From Arthrobacter endolithicus (GTDB lineage Bacteria; Actinomycetota; Actinomycetes; Actinomycetales; Micrococcaceae), in assembly GCF_026627425.1 (NCBI RefSeq), contig NZ_JAPNLH010000015.1, forward strand, positions 1 through 64,000: a DNA stretch of 64,000 nt. The letters are read 5' to 3'. A program made the translations under genes and the position numbers. Shown here in pieces: positions 27,086 to 35,116 of this stretch. How positions within the stretch are numbered: the first letter of the stretch is position 1; each line of letters begins with the position of its first letter. Below the pieces are notes generated by a model. The model did not search any database. It was not told where the DNA came from and saw nothing but the letters and a program-made list of their open reading frames with translations.

Positions 27086-28174
27086 TCAGATCCGATCGAG
27101 CCTGGCGACTCCAATCTTGGAGTCGGCCATGCCGTAGAAAACGAAGAGCTGGCCGGCAACTTCTTCGATGGCGGTCGGAAAGACCACATTGGGCACAATC
27201 CCCGACTTTTCATCCGCCGTTTCCGGCGCCAGCAGCGGTTCAGCACTGCGGGCGATCACCCTGGACGGGTCATGGGCATCCAGGATCATGGCGGCCGCCG
27301 CGTAATTGACCTTCTGCTGGAGGGCGAAGGCGGACTTCGCCATTTCCCCGGAAACGCCGTGGTGGATCAGCAGCCAGCCCTCCTTGACCCGGATGGGCGC
27401 CGGGCCGGCGCCGATCTTCAGTTCCTCGAATGGGAATTCGCTCATCGCCACCAGCCGGTGCTTAGACATGTGCACCAGGTTGCGGAAATCCCGCTGCACC
27501 TCTGCCACCGGGACATAGGAGATCCAGATGCCCGGCCTGTTGTCCGTCAGACCGGCGGGCAGGTGCTCACCTTCGCCGTCGCGGACCCAGCCAAGGTCCC
27601 ACATCGGCCGGTGCAGCATCGCGTAGGAAGGGACGCCGTCGGGGTCATTCACCGGCTCCGGGAAAAAGACGGCATCCTTGTTCGGGAACAGATTCAGATC
27701 CATGGACAGATCCGCCTGGTACTCGAAGAAACATGGACCGAGCCGGTGCCAGGAGCGCAGGTCCTCGGACCAGGCAAAAGCCAGCCGCGGCCCCAGCGGC
27801 CCGTACGCCACGTAGGTCATCAAATGTCTGTCCAGTGCCGGGACCCATGTAACACGCGGATCCTCAATGCCGGCATTCTGCAGGCCACGTTCCCAGCCCT
27901 CATCCGGTGCCAGCACAATACCTTCGCGCTCCACGGAAGCGGGGACGCCGTCGTCGTTCATGACCACTTTGGCCAGCCCCACACGGGAAACGTTGCCGGC
28001 GGCCACCAGCCGGGGCAGCAGATACAGCTCGCCCTCCCGCGTCCATCCGCTGGCAGGGTTAAGCACGCCAGCCGCCTCGAAGTCGTTGCCCTCCTGCGGC
28101 ACCATAATGACGCCGTTGCGGGTCAGTGTGAAGGGGACCGCCGGCAACGCTGAAGGTGAAGAACTCATACTCAT
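27086..28174 (-). CDS. GH130-family glycosidase / phosphorylase
   Basis: 362 aa from the ATG at 28174, which overlaps the TAA of the permease gene (TAATG). Five-bladed propeller GH130 marks are present: QNAGIEDPRVTWVPAL, NKDAVFFPEPV, a WLLIHHGV segment, and IVPNVVFPTAIEEV with FVFYGMAD near the end. The family cleaves beta-mannosides by phosphorolysis or, in some subgroups, hydrolysis. The lack of a signal peptide fits cytoplasmic action on imported oligosaccharide. The subgroup, and so mannose linkage and mechanism, cannot be told by eye. Confidence 0.85.
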   Translation of the reverse strand: MSMSSSPSALPAVPFTLTRNGVIMVPQEGNDFEAAGVLNPASGWTREGELYLLPRLVAAGNVSRVGLAKVVMNDDGVPASVEREGIVLAPDEGWERGLQNAGIEDPRVTWVPALDRHLMTYVAYGPLGPRLAFAWSEDLRSWHRLGPCFFEYQADLSMDLNLFPNKDAVFFPEPVNDPDGVPSYAMLHRPMWDLGWVRDGEGEHLPAGLTDNRPGIWISYVPVAEVQRDFRNLVHMSKHRLVAMSEFPFEELKIGAGPAPIRVKEGWLLIHHGVSGEMAKSAFALQQKVNYAAAAMILDAHDPSRVIARSAEPLLAPETADEKSGIVPNVVFPTAIEEVAGQLFVFYGMADSKIGVARLDRI

Positions 28175-29040
28175 TAGCCCTTTACGCTGGATCCGAGATT
28201 CGTGGAGATGAATTGCCGCTGGAAGAAAATGAAGAGCGCAACGGCGGGTGCCGCGAGGACGCAGGCGCCGGCCAGGATGGCGCCAAACGGGTTGGACGCG
28301 GTGGCGGCAATGTTGGAGATGTAGTTGGCAAGCGAGACCGCCAACGGCTGCAGCGACTGGTCCTTGGTGACCAGGAACGGCCACAGGAACTCGTTCCAGG
28401 GGCCAATGAAGGTCAGCAGGATCGCGGTGACAATGGCCGGGCGGACCAGCGGGATGGCAACCTGCCACAGGATCCGCAGTTCGCTGGCACCGTCGATCCG
28501 TGCCGCTTCGAACAAAGTGGACGGCAGCTGCATGAAATACTGCCGGAACACGAACACCGCGGTGGAATTGATCGCGAACGGCAGGATCATGCCCAGGTAG
28601 TTATCGCCCAGGCCGTAGTCGCGGACGATCATCACGTACAGCGGAATGAGCAGCAGCTGGAAAGGGATCATCTGCACCAGCAGCATCATGGCGAACACCA
28701 CGCCGCGGCCTCGGAACTGCATCTGCGCCAGAGCGTAGCCGACCAGCAGGCCGAAAACCACAGTGGCCAGGATGACCCCGCCGGTGAAAATGCCCGAATT
28801 CACCAGACCCTTGAACAGATTGATGGAGCCGTTAATGTTGACGTAGTTTTCCCCCGTGATGTTGCCCGGCTCCGGGAAGGCCCCGCCCACCGAGGTGTCC
28901 GGGGAGGTCTGCAGCGAGCCGATCAGCATGTAGTAGAAGGGGAAGAGGAACACGAAGGCTCCGAGGGCCAGCAGGATGAAACTGCCTACACTCAGATTCC
29001 GGCGTTTGTCCACCGACGCTCTTTTCGAGGTGATCGACAT
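28174..29040 (-). CDS. Carbohydrate ABC transporter permease (MalG type)
   Basis: 288 aa from the ATG at 29040 (GGGGAGGAA upstream), one base after the stop of the partner permease. There are six predicted membrane segments, with LLALGAFVFLFPFYYMLIGS first. The coupling loop EAARIDGASELRILWQVAIPLVRPA is the MalG/EAA motif. It pairs with the MalF-type protein to move an oligosaccharide. No ATPase gene is in the operon; such CUT1 importers usually borrow a shared MsmK-type ATPase elsewhere. Confidence 0.9.
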   Translation of the reverse strand: MSITSKRASVDKRRNLSVGSFILLALGAFVFLFPFYYMLIGSLQTSPDTSVGGAFPEPGNITGENYVNINGSINLFKGLVNSGIFTGGVILATVVFGLLVGYALAQMQFRGRGVVFAMMLLVQMIPFQLLLIPLYVMIVRDYGLGDNYLGMILPFAINSTAVFVFRQYFMQLPSTLFEAARIDGASELRILWQVAIPLVRPAIVTAILLTFIGPWNEFLWPFLVTKDQSLQPLAVSLANYISNIAATASNPFGAILAGACVLAAPAVALFIFFQRQFISTNLGSSVKG

Positions 29041-29041
29041 G

Positions 29042-30079
29042 TTATTCCTCCCCGCTTCTGCCGCCAACGAGCCGGTTCTGAATCAGCGCAATCACGAGAA
29101 CGCCAAGGACCAACACCACGCCCAGCGCCGCCGCGACGTCCGGATTCCCCTGCAGAATGCCCTTCTGGTACATCAGGAATACCGGAGAGCTCGAGGCACC
29201 ATCGGGCCCTCCTCCGCCGGTGAGCAGATATGGCTCGGTAAAGAGATTGGCGCCGGTAATGGTTGCCAGCAGGGTCACCAGGACGCTGGCGGAGCGGACC
29301 CCGGGCACCGTGATGTTCCAGAACTGCACCCATTTGTTGCCGCCGTCCACGGACGCGGATTCGTACAGCTCCTCCGGAATGTTCTGCAGTGCGGCCAGGT
29401 ACAGCAGAATGAAAAACCCCAGCTGCTTCCACGTCACATACAGCGCCACCGTCGGCATCGCGAGCCAGGAATTCACCAGCCAGGACGGGTTCGGCGCCAG
29501 CACACCCAGGAGCGAGTTGATCAAGCCGTTCTGCTGGAACAGGAAAAGCCAGACGCCGATCACGGCGACGCTGGCCGTGACATAGGGAACGTAGTAGCTG
29601 ACCCGGAAGAAAGTCTTGAGCCTGGTGATGCGGTTCAGCGCATTCGCCAGGATCAGGGACAGGCCCACGGTCAGCGGGACGTTGATCACCATGAACACCA
29701 GAATGTTCAAAAATGACCGCCGCACCACCGGATCGGAAAGCACCGTAATGTAGTTCGCGATTCCCACGAACGGCCGATCCACCTGGACGCCGGGAGCGGT
29801 GAAATAGAACTGATGGAAGGAGATCCACACGGCATAGCCCAGCGGGTACGCCAGCACCCCCAGAATAAAAATCACGTATGGGGCACTGAAGAGAAGGCCT
29901 AGCGGCTGCTTACCCAGAGGCCGGAACTTTTGTTTGATCTCGGGGCGACCGGGCCTGCGCCGCAGTGTCTTCCTGCCTGCCGGCTGCTTACCGGCCGACG
30001 GCGGCGCACCCGCCTCCGGCCCGGTCGGCGGCACTGCGCCGTCCCGGCGGGATGCGCCGCTTGCGGAACGAAGTGACAT
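29042..30079 (-). CDS. Carbohydrate ABC transporter permease (MalF type)
   Basis: 345 aa. A long basic, Pro-rich cytoplasmic N-terminus (about 1-58) precedes six membrane segments. The coupling motif ELYESASVDGGNKWVQFWNITVPG is typical. It forms the transmembrane pore with the following gene. The ATG at 30079 has GGGTGA upstream and lies 13 bases after the binding-protein stop. Confidence 0.9.
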   Translation of the reverse strand: MSLRSASGASRRDGAVPPTGPEAGAPPSAGKQPAGRKTLRRRPGRPEIKQKFRPLGKQPLGLLFSAPYVIFILGVLAYPLGYAVWISFHQFYFTAPGVQVDRPFVGIANYITVLSDPVVRRSFLNILVFMVINVPLTVGLSLILANALNRITRLKTFFRVSYYVPYVTASVAVIGVWLFLFQQNGLINSLLGVLAPNPSWLVNSWLAMPTVALYVTWKQLGFFILLYLAALQNIPEELYESASVDGGNKWVQFWNITVPGVRSASVLVTLLATITGANLFTEPYLLTGGGGPDGASSSPVFLMYQKGILQGNPDVAAALGVVLVLGVLVIALIQNRLVGGRSGEE

Positions 30080-30092
30080 GGCCGATCACCCG

Positions 30093-31391
30093 TTACTTCT
30101 GCGCCGCGAGTTGGTTGATCTTGTCCGCCGCACCCTTGAACGCATCGTCAATGCTTTGGTTGGCGAAAATCACCGACTTGTTCCAGGCGTCCCGGAACGT
30201 CTGCCAGATCTGCACCGAGTTCGTCACATTGGGAACTTCCACGGTCCGGCTGGCCTGGTCCGCGAAGTCCTTGTATAGGGGATTCGCGGTGAAGTAGGCC
30301 GCGTACGTGGCAGGCAGGTCCTTGCGCATCGGCATCTGGCCGGTCTCAGAGAGCAGTTTGCCGTCTTCGTCCTTGCTGGTGGCGAATTTCAGCACCTCCC
30401 AGGCCGTCGCCTGGTTCTTGCAGGATGAGTACAGCCCCACGTTCTTCGCGTCGGAGAAGGTATAGGACTTATCCTGCTTTTCCGTCCCCGGGATCGGCAC
30501 CGACCCCCAGTTCACCTTGTCCTTGTAGGAGGCGATTGCCCACGGACCGGCGAGCGCCATGGCGGATTTGCCTTCCGCAAAGGAATCGCCCTGGTAGACC
30601 TCCTTAGAGGCCAGGTTCTCCTTGTAGAGCGTGGCAAACATGGACGCTACCTGCTTACCCTGATCGTCGTCGAAGGTCGCCTTGCCGTCCTTGATCAGCT
30701 GCGTTCCCTTGGTATTGGCAGCGTAAAACGGGTAGAAGTCGAACCAGGACTGGAAATAATCTCCCGCCGGCGAGGGCCAGATGGCCTTTTGCGCGGCTCC
30801 GGACTTGACTAGCGTACGTGCCGTGTCCAGCAGTTCCGACTCTGTGCCCAGCTTGGGGTTCGCCGGATCCAGTCCGGCCTTGGCGAACAGGTCCTTGTTG
30901 TAGAACAGCACCACAGGATTGGACTTCCACGGCAGCTGGTAGAGCTTTCCGTCCGCTGACTTGTACTGGTCAGCCAGGTCTCCGGTGCGGTCCTTGATGT
31001 ACTGGGCGCCATCCGGGAAGGAATCCAGAGCCACAAGACCGCCCTGCTTCTGGAACTGCGGGACGGCCACCGGTGCCGTATTAAAGACCAGGCACGGCGT
31101 GTTCCCGGCTGTGATCGCTGCCCCAATGGTTTCTTCGGAGCTCTTTCCGGCCGGGATCTCCTGCGCATCGACCTTTTCATCCGGATGGGCCGCGTTCCAG
31201 GCAGCCACCATCTCCTTGCCCCATTTGACCTCAAACTCGTTGTTCGAGTACCAGATCTTGATCGGTCCCTTGGCCGTAAGGGCCGCAGAGGCATTACCGC
31301 CACCGCCGCCGCCGCAGGCTGCCAACCCTGCGCCCAAGACAGCGATTGCCGCCATGGAGATAATCCGGACACTGCTAGTGGTGCGTTTCAT
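30093..31391 (-). CDS. Carbohydrate ABC transporter substrate-binding lipoprotein
   Basis: 432 aa. The signal peptide ends in a GLAACGG lipobox. The mature part is a family-1 (MalE/UgpB-like) binding protein: PIKIWYSNNEFEVKWGKEM, DSFPDGAQYIKD, LPWKSNPVVLFYNKDLFAKAG, FAEGKSAMALAGPWAIASYKD. GGAGACGC precedes the ATG. It picks up the oligosaccharide for the two permeases downstream. Confidence 0.9.
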   Translation of the reverse strand: MKRTTSSVRIISMAAIAVLGAGLAACGGGGGGNASAALTAKGPIKIWYSNNEFEVKWGKEMVAAWNAAHPDEKVDAQEIPAGKSSEETIGAAITAGNTPCLVFNTAPVAVPQFQKQGGLVALDSFPDGAQYIKDRTGDLADQYKSADGKLYQLPWKSNPVVLFYNKDLFAKAGLDPANPKLGTESELLDTARTLVKSGAAQKAIWPSPAGDYFQSWFDFYPFYAANTKGTQLIKDGKATFDDDQGKQVASMFATLYKENLASKEVYQGDSFAEGKSAMALAGPWAIASYKDKVNWGSVPIPGTEKQDKSYTFSDAKNVGLYSSCKNQATAWEVLKFATSKDEDGKLLSETGQMPMRKDLPATYAAYFTANPLYKDFADQASRTVEVPNVTNSVQIWQTFRDAWNKSVIFANQSIDDAFKGAADKINQLAAQK

Positions 31392-31421
31392 TGCGTCTCC
31401 TGACGATGATTTGATTCCTGG

Positions 31422-32489
31422 CTAAATCCCTGCTGTCGAAATTTGCGAGCGGTCCTCGGCGACGGCAGCTACGTGCTTCGGCACCACTGCGGTGGAGCCG
31501 CGCAGCACAAGGCGCGGCGGTCTGAGAACCAGGTCGCCGCCGTCGTGCGTTCCCTTCACCTGGCCCAGCAGCATGGCCGCTGCTTCCCGTCCCCAGGCCA
31601 GCGGATCCGCAGCAATGGTGGTCAGCGGCGGATTCAGATACCGCGCGAACTGCGCATTGTCATATCCGGTGACGGACAGGTCCCCCGGCACATTTAACCC
31701 GTGCGCCTGCGCGTAGGACTGCCCCGCCGTAGCCATCAAATCGTTGGCGTAGACGATCGCCGTCGGCCTGTTCTTGCGCGCCAGCAGCCGTGCCGTGGCC
31801 GCCACGCCGCCCGGTGCCGTAAAGTCCGCCTCCGCGAAAAGGTCCGCGTCCAGTCCGGCTGCTGTCAGCGCATTTCCCCAAGCCCGGCGACGGCTGCGGC
31901 CGTGCAGGTACGCCTGCTCGCCGCCAACGTGCGCGATGCGCGTGTGGCCCAGTGACATGAGATGCTCGACCGCGGCGGTGATGCCGACGGCGTCGTCCAT
32001 GCACACCGCGGGAAACGGCGACGGCGTATCCGGCCGGTTCAGCGTCACTGCCGGCAGCCCCAGCCCGCTTAGCAAGGCGATGCGCGAATCGTCGTGGCGC
32101 ACGTCGCTGAGGATCACGCCGTCCACGCGGCCCCCGTCGGCAAGCTTGCGGTAACTGCGCTCCTCGGCACCCGGCTCGGTGGCGACCGTCAGCACCAGCG
32201 TGTAATCATGCTTTTCCAGCGTCATCTCAACTCCGGCGATGAATGACGGGAAGAACGGATCCGAGCCCAGCAGCTTGGCCTCCCGGGCAATCACCAGACC
32301 CAGGGCGTACGCCTTTGCGGACCGGAGGCTCTTCGCGCGCAGACTGGGCGTCCAGCCCAGCGTCTTCGCGGTATTGAGAATCCGCTGCCGGGTCTGGTTC
32401 CCCACGCCCGCATGGCCGTTGAGCGCAAGGGAGACCGCACCCCTGCTCACCCCCGCCGCCCTGGCGACGTCGCTGATCGTGACTGCCAC
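31422..32489 (-). CDS. LacI-family transcriptional repressor
   Basis: 355 aa from the GTG at 32489, preceded by AGGTGA at good distance. A farther in-frame GTG at 32534 lies inside the promoter/operator and would precede the transcript, so it is not used. The N-terminal LacI helix-turn-helix (VTISDVARAAGVSRGAVSLA, LNGHAGVGNQTRQRIL) and hinge are followed by a periplasmic-binding-protein-like sugar domain (VDGVILSD, YANDLMATAGQS, VTGYDNAQFARYLNPPLTTI). It is the first gene of the operon and should regulate itself plus importer, GH130 and secreted protein, released by the imported sugar. Confidence 0.88.
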   Translation of the reverse strand: MAVTISDVARAAGVSRGAVSLALNGHAGVGNQTRQRILNTAKTLGWTPSLRAKSLRSAKAYALGLVIAREAKLLGSDPFFPSFIAGVEMTLEKHDYTLVLTVATEPGAEERSYRKLADGGRVDGVILSDVRHDDSRIALLSGLGLPAVTLNRPDTPSPFPAVCMDDAVGITAAVEHLMSLGHTRIAHVGGEQAYLHGRSRRRAWGNALTAAGLDADLFAEADFTAPGGVAATARLLARKNRPTAIVYANDLMATAGQSYAQAHGLNVPGDLSVTGYDNAQFARYLNPPLTTIAADPLAWGREAAAMLLGQVKGTHDGGDLVLRPPRLVLRGSTAVVPKHVAAVAEDRSQISTAGI

Positions 32490-32532
32490 TGGTTTATCAC
32501 CTGCCCCGCGTGCTGCCGCCGTGACGTGATTC

Positions 32533-32561
32533 ACTAGATCGATTTAGTAGCCGTCAGTCAA
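32533..32561 (-). promoter_or_regulatory. Promoter and LacI-type operator of the sugar operon
   Basis: On the minus strand TTGACT (32561-32556), 17 bases, then TCTAGT (32538-32533). The near-perfect palindrome ACTAGATCGATTTAGT (32533-32548, one mismatch pair) covers the -10 box. An ATCGAT-centred palindrome of this length is typical for LacI-family repressors. Between here and 32899 no gene could be supported. Confidence 0.6.
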
Positions 32562-32899
32562 CCTGCTTCGGCGGAGGTTGTCAAGGCTCATAACCCGTGC
32601 TCTTCGATTTGGTCATGTAGGCGCTACGTTTCGCGGCCGGGCCAGCGCTAAAGGCCGGAATTCTTATGTTCGGCTTAAAGGTAGCCATGTCGTCCGTTTT
32701 GTTTGTTACGAATGCGAGTTCCGTGCCGATGGTCAGAAGTAAGCAAGCTAGGTTCCGCCGTCTGATTCTCATCGGAAAATGGCGCGAGGAATCATAGCCG
32801 GGGGCTACCCCTCGGAACCGGGCGGGAAGCAGGGGGAACCGTGAATCTTTTGCGCCCGGACCTCTTGCCTCTTCACTCGCCCTTTCTTAGGAACCCACC

Positions 32900-33505
32900 A
32901 TGTCTGAACCAATCGCACCCGTGTACGAACCTTTGCCGGCACCTGCACCCGTAGGCCCTGCCAAAGGCAACGTTTTTGGTACCGTCGCTCTCGTTTTGGG
33001 CATCATTGCAATGGTCTTCTGCTTCATTCCGGTTGCAGGCATAGCTGCCTTCATCCTCGGTCCGCTGGCCATCGTCTTCGCCATCGTCGGTCTAACGCGC
33101 AAACACGCAAAAAAAGGCACATCGATTGCCGGACTCATCCTTGGGGCCATCGCCATTGTTGTGGCCATCATCGTCACAATCGTCATCAGCATTGCAGTCA
33201 GCAGCATCGACAAGTCGGTCAATGCCGAGCACCAGATCGACTACGTCGTCACCTCCGCTGGCCCCGCCCACGTCTCCTACTGGACCGGGGGCGGCACATC
33301 AACGGAAGACATCACGGCAGACTGGAAAAAGTCCGTCACGGCCAAAGGATTCGAAATCAGCTCCCTCACTGTGACCGGCGACTACGCTACGGCCGGACAG
33401 GTCAGCTGCGAAATTCTCGTTGACGGCAAATCGATCTCCAAGAACAGCGGCTCCGGCACCGGCGCGAACGCACTTTGCTCAGGATCTACGTCGAGCTCTA
33501 AGTAG
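32900..33505 (+). CDS. DUF4190 membrane protein with MmpS-like exported domain
   Basis: 201 aa; AGGAA precedes the ATG. A Pro-rich N-terminus is followed by two adjacent hydrophobic segments (about 25-60 and 72-105) with the DUF4190 pattern LVLGIIAMVFCFIPVAGI and KGTSIAGLILGAIAI. The C-terminal 95 residues are polar, with two Cys (GQVSCEIL, ALCSGS) that could form a disulfide, resembling the MmpS fold seen outside the membrane. The function is unknown. It stands alone, with a strong terminator downstream. Confidence 0.75.
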   Translation: MSEPIAPVYEPLPAPAPVGPAKGNVFGTVALVLGIIAMVFCFIPVAGIAAFILGPLAIVFAIVGLTRKHAKKGTSIAGLILGAIAIVVAIIVTIVISIAVSSIDKSVNAEHQIDYVVTSAGPAHVSYWTGGGTSTEDITADWKKSVTAKGFEISSLTVTGDYATAGQVSCEILVDGKSISKNSGSGTGANALCSGSTSSSK

Positions 33506-33539
33506 TAGCTGCCGGCCAGCTTCTCACTGGCCTGCACAA

Positions 33540-33573
33540 TTCGGGGGTGCCGGGATAACCGGGCACCCCCGAA
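33540..33573. terminator. Strong bidirectional-looking terminator hairpin
   Basis: TTCGGGGGTGCC (33540-33551) pairs perfectly over 12 bases with GGCACCCCCGAA (33562-33573), loop of 10. It lies between the DUF4190 gene and the convergent gntR. Both flanks lack a long T/A run, common for actinobacterial terminators. Confidence 0.75.
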
Positions 33574-33620
33574 TCAGCAGCCGCCACGGGCTTCTGCCTT
33601 CGCGCTGTCCTGCAGTGCTG

Positions 33621-34283
33621 CTACTGCGCCCGCTGAAATAACGCGTGCAGGGTCCGGTGCCTGCTGGAGCGCACGTGTTGCTCGGCGACCTTGGCCGCCA
33701 ATTCCGCGTCCCCGGAGGCGATGGCATCCAGCAACTGCTCGTGCTCGCTGCAGAGCAGCTCCAAGTCGTCCGTCTGGCGGAAGAGCCATTGCAGGCGTCC
33801 GTGCAGCGGTTCCAGGATATTGCGGAGCAATTCGTTGTGGGCCAGCCTCGGGATCTCGTCGTGGAATTTGCCGTTGGCTTCGCGGGCGGCGCCGACGTCC
33901 TTGCGCGCGGTGGCGTCTTTCGCGTCGTCCAGGATCTGCTTCAGGGCCGACAGGTCCGCGTCCGTGGCCCGTTGGGCTGCCAGGCGGCAGCTCATCCCTT
34001 CTAAGGCTTCACGGACGTCAAAGAGCTCCTCCACGTCGGCACGGGTCAGTTCCCGTACGACAAGCCCGCGGGTGGGCCGTTCGGTGACCAGGCCTTCCTC
34101 ACGGAGCATGCGCAGTGCTTCCCGGATGGGCAGCCTGGAGACATCGAACTCCGCGGCCAGGTCGCGTTCGATCAGACGGATGCCGGGTGCGTACCGGCCG
34201 TTGTAGATCCGCTGCCGGATCTGGTCCCGGACCGTTTCGCGTAGCGGCTGTTCGCGGAGGGTGCCTTCGCTCAGAGATGGCAA
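33621..34283 (-). CDS. GntR-family regulator with FCD domain (hydantoin-type cluster)
   Basis: 220 aa from a TTG at 34283 with GGACAGGACAG just before it. The open frame extends to 34541 but overlaps the next gene and has no family sequence there; no ATG or GTG fits. Winged helix: VRDQIRQRIYNGRYAPGIR, LAAEFDVSRLPIREALRML; FCD domain with GKFHDEIPRLAHNELL and SEHEQLLDAIASGD. It lies at the end of the cluster 34388-38808 and is the likely ligand of the TTTGGGATCCCAAA-type sites at 38878 and 39058. Confidence 0.8.
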   Translation of the reverse strand: MPSLSEGTLREQPLRETVRDQIRQRIYNGRYAPGIRLIERDLAAEFDVSRLPIREALRMLREEGLVTERPTRGLVVRELTRADVEELFDVREALEGMSCRLAAQRATDADLSALKQILDDAKDATARKDVGAAREANGKFHDEIPRLAHNELLRNILEPLHGRLQWLFRQTDDLELLCSEHEQLLDAIASGDAELAAKVAEQHVRSSRHRTLHALFQRAQ

Positions 34284-34387
34284 AACTGTCCTGTCCTGGC
34301 GTACCGATGTAGTGATGTGTCCTTTGCTCTTTATGTTAGCCAAGTCCAGTGCTGCCGCGTGCGGATGGGTGCGTCGGGAGGGTGTGA

Positions 34388-35116
34388 TCACGACAGCAGG
34401 CGCCCCCACTGCAAATCCAGGCCGGCTGCCCCGGCCAGGGACAGGCACTTCCACAGGGTCACGGCAACCGAATCCAGGACCGGAACACCGTGGTCCCGTT
34501 CCATCTGGGCCACAATGGGCGCGCCGTAAAGATTCGTGCACAGGTAGATCAGCGCCTGAAGTTGGGCGCCGGCGTCGCTGAGAAGTTCCTTCGACGGAGC
34601 CAGCAGCTCGGCCGGATCAACCCGGGCGAAGGATTCGTTGACGCTCAGGCCCAGGTGCCTCTCGCCGACGACGGAAATACCCTCGGTCCGGTAACTGGTG
34701 ATCACGGCATCGTTGACGTCCTGGGTGTAGGGGGTGACCAGCCCTATCCGGGAGATCCCGAAAGCCTGGAAGGCATCAAGGTAGGCCAGCGTGGACGTCG
34801 TTGCCGGTATGCCAGTGGCCGCAGTGATCTGCCGGACCATTTCCCGGTCGTGGTCCGCTCCCAGCCAGGAACCGGCGGTGCCGTTCCAGGCCAGCACGTC
34901 AACCTCGGCGGTTTTGAGCAGCTCGGCCGCGTCCAGCATCGTTTGGAAGTCGAACTGCTGGGCGGAGCCGGCATCCAGGGCGATGCGGGTGACGCCGATC
35001 CGGGTGGAATGGACGGTGACGTCGGTCCGGTCGCCCAGGATCCGGTAGGTCTGCGGTTCCAGACAAGTGTTGGAGGAGGGTACGATCATGCCGATCCGTA
35101 CGGGACGTGTTGACAT
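34388..35116 (-). CDS. Asp/Glu racemase superfamily, arylmalonate-decarboxylase / maleate-isomerase-like
   Basis: 242 aa. The N-terminus RIGMIVPSSNTCLEPQTY and the later segment RIGLVTPYTQDVNDAV are those of the maleate isomerase / arylmalonate decarboxylase branch. These enzymes normally use one or two catalytic Cys. Here the second position is kept (C192 in LIYLCTNLYG). The first reads AWNGTAGSW (78-80) with no Cys, as in arylmalonate decarboxylase, which has Gly-Thr there. A decarboxylase or one-Cys isomerase is therefore more likely than a racemase. The start overlaps the hydantoinase stop (TAATG). Confidence 0.75.
   Translation of the reverse strand: MSTRPVRIGMIVPSSNTCLEPQTYRILGDRTDVTVHSTRIGVTRIALDAGSAQQFDFQTMLDAAELLKTAEVDVLAWNGTAGSWLGADHDREMVRQITAATGIPATTSTLAYLDAFQAFGISRIGLVTPYTQDVNDAVITSYRTEGISVVGERHLGLSVNESFARVDPAELLAPSKELLSDAGAQLQALIYLCTNLYGAPIVAQMERDHGVPVLDSVAVTLWKCLSLAGAAGLDLQWGRLLS

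Noticed and set aside
32581-32772. 63-codon minus-strand frame upstream of the sugar operon
   Set aside because: It has one hydrophobic patch but no ribosome site, and its codon use is unlike the neighbours.
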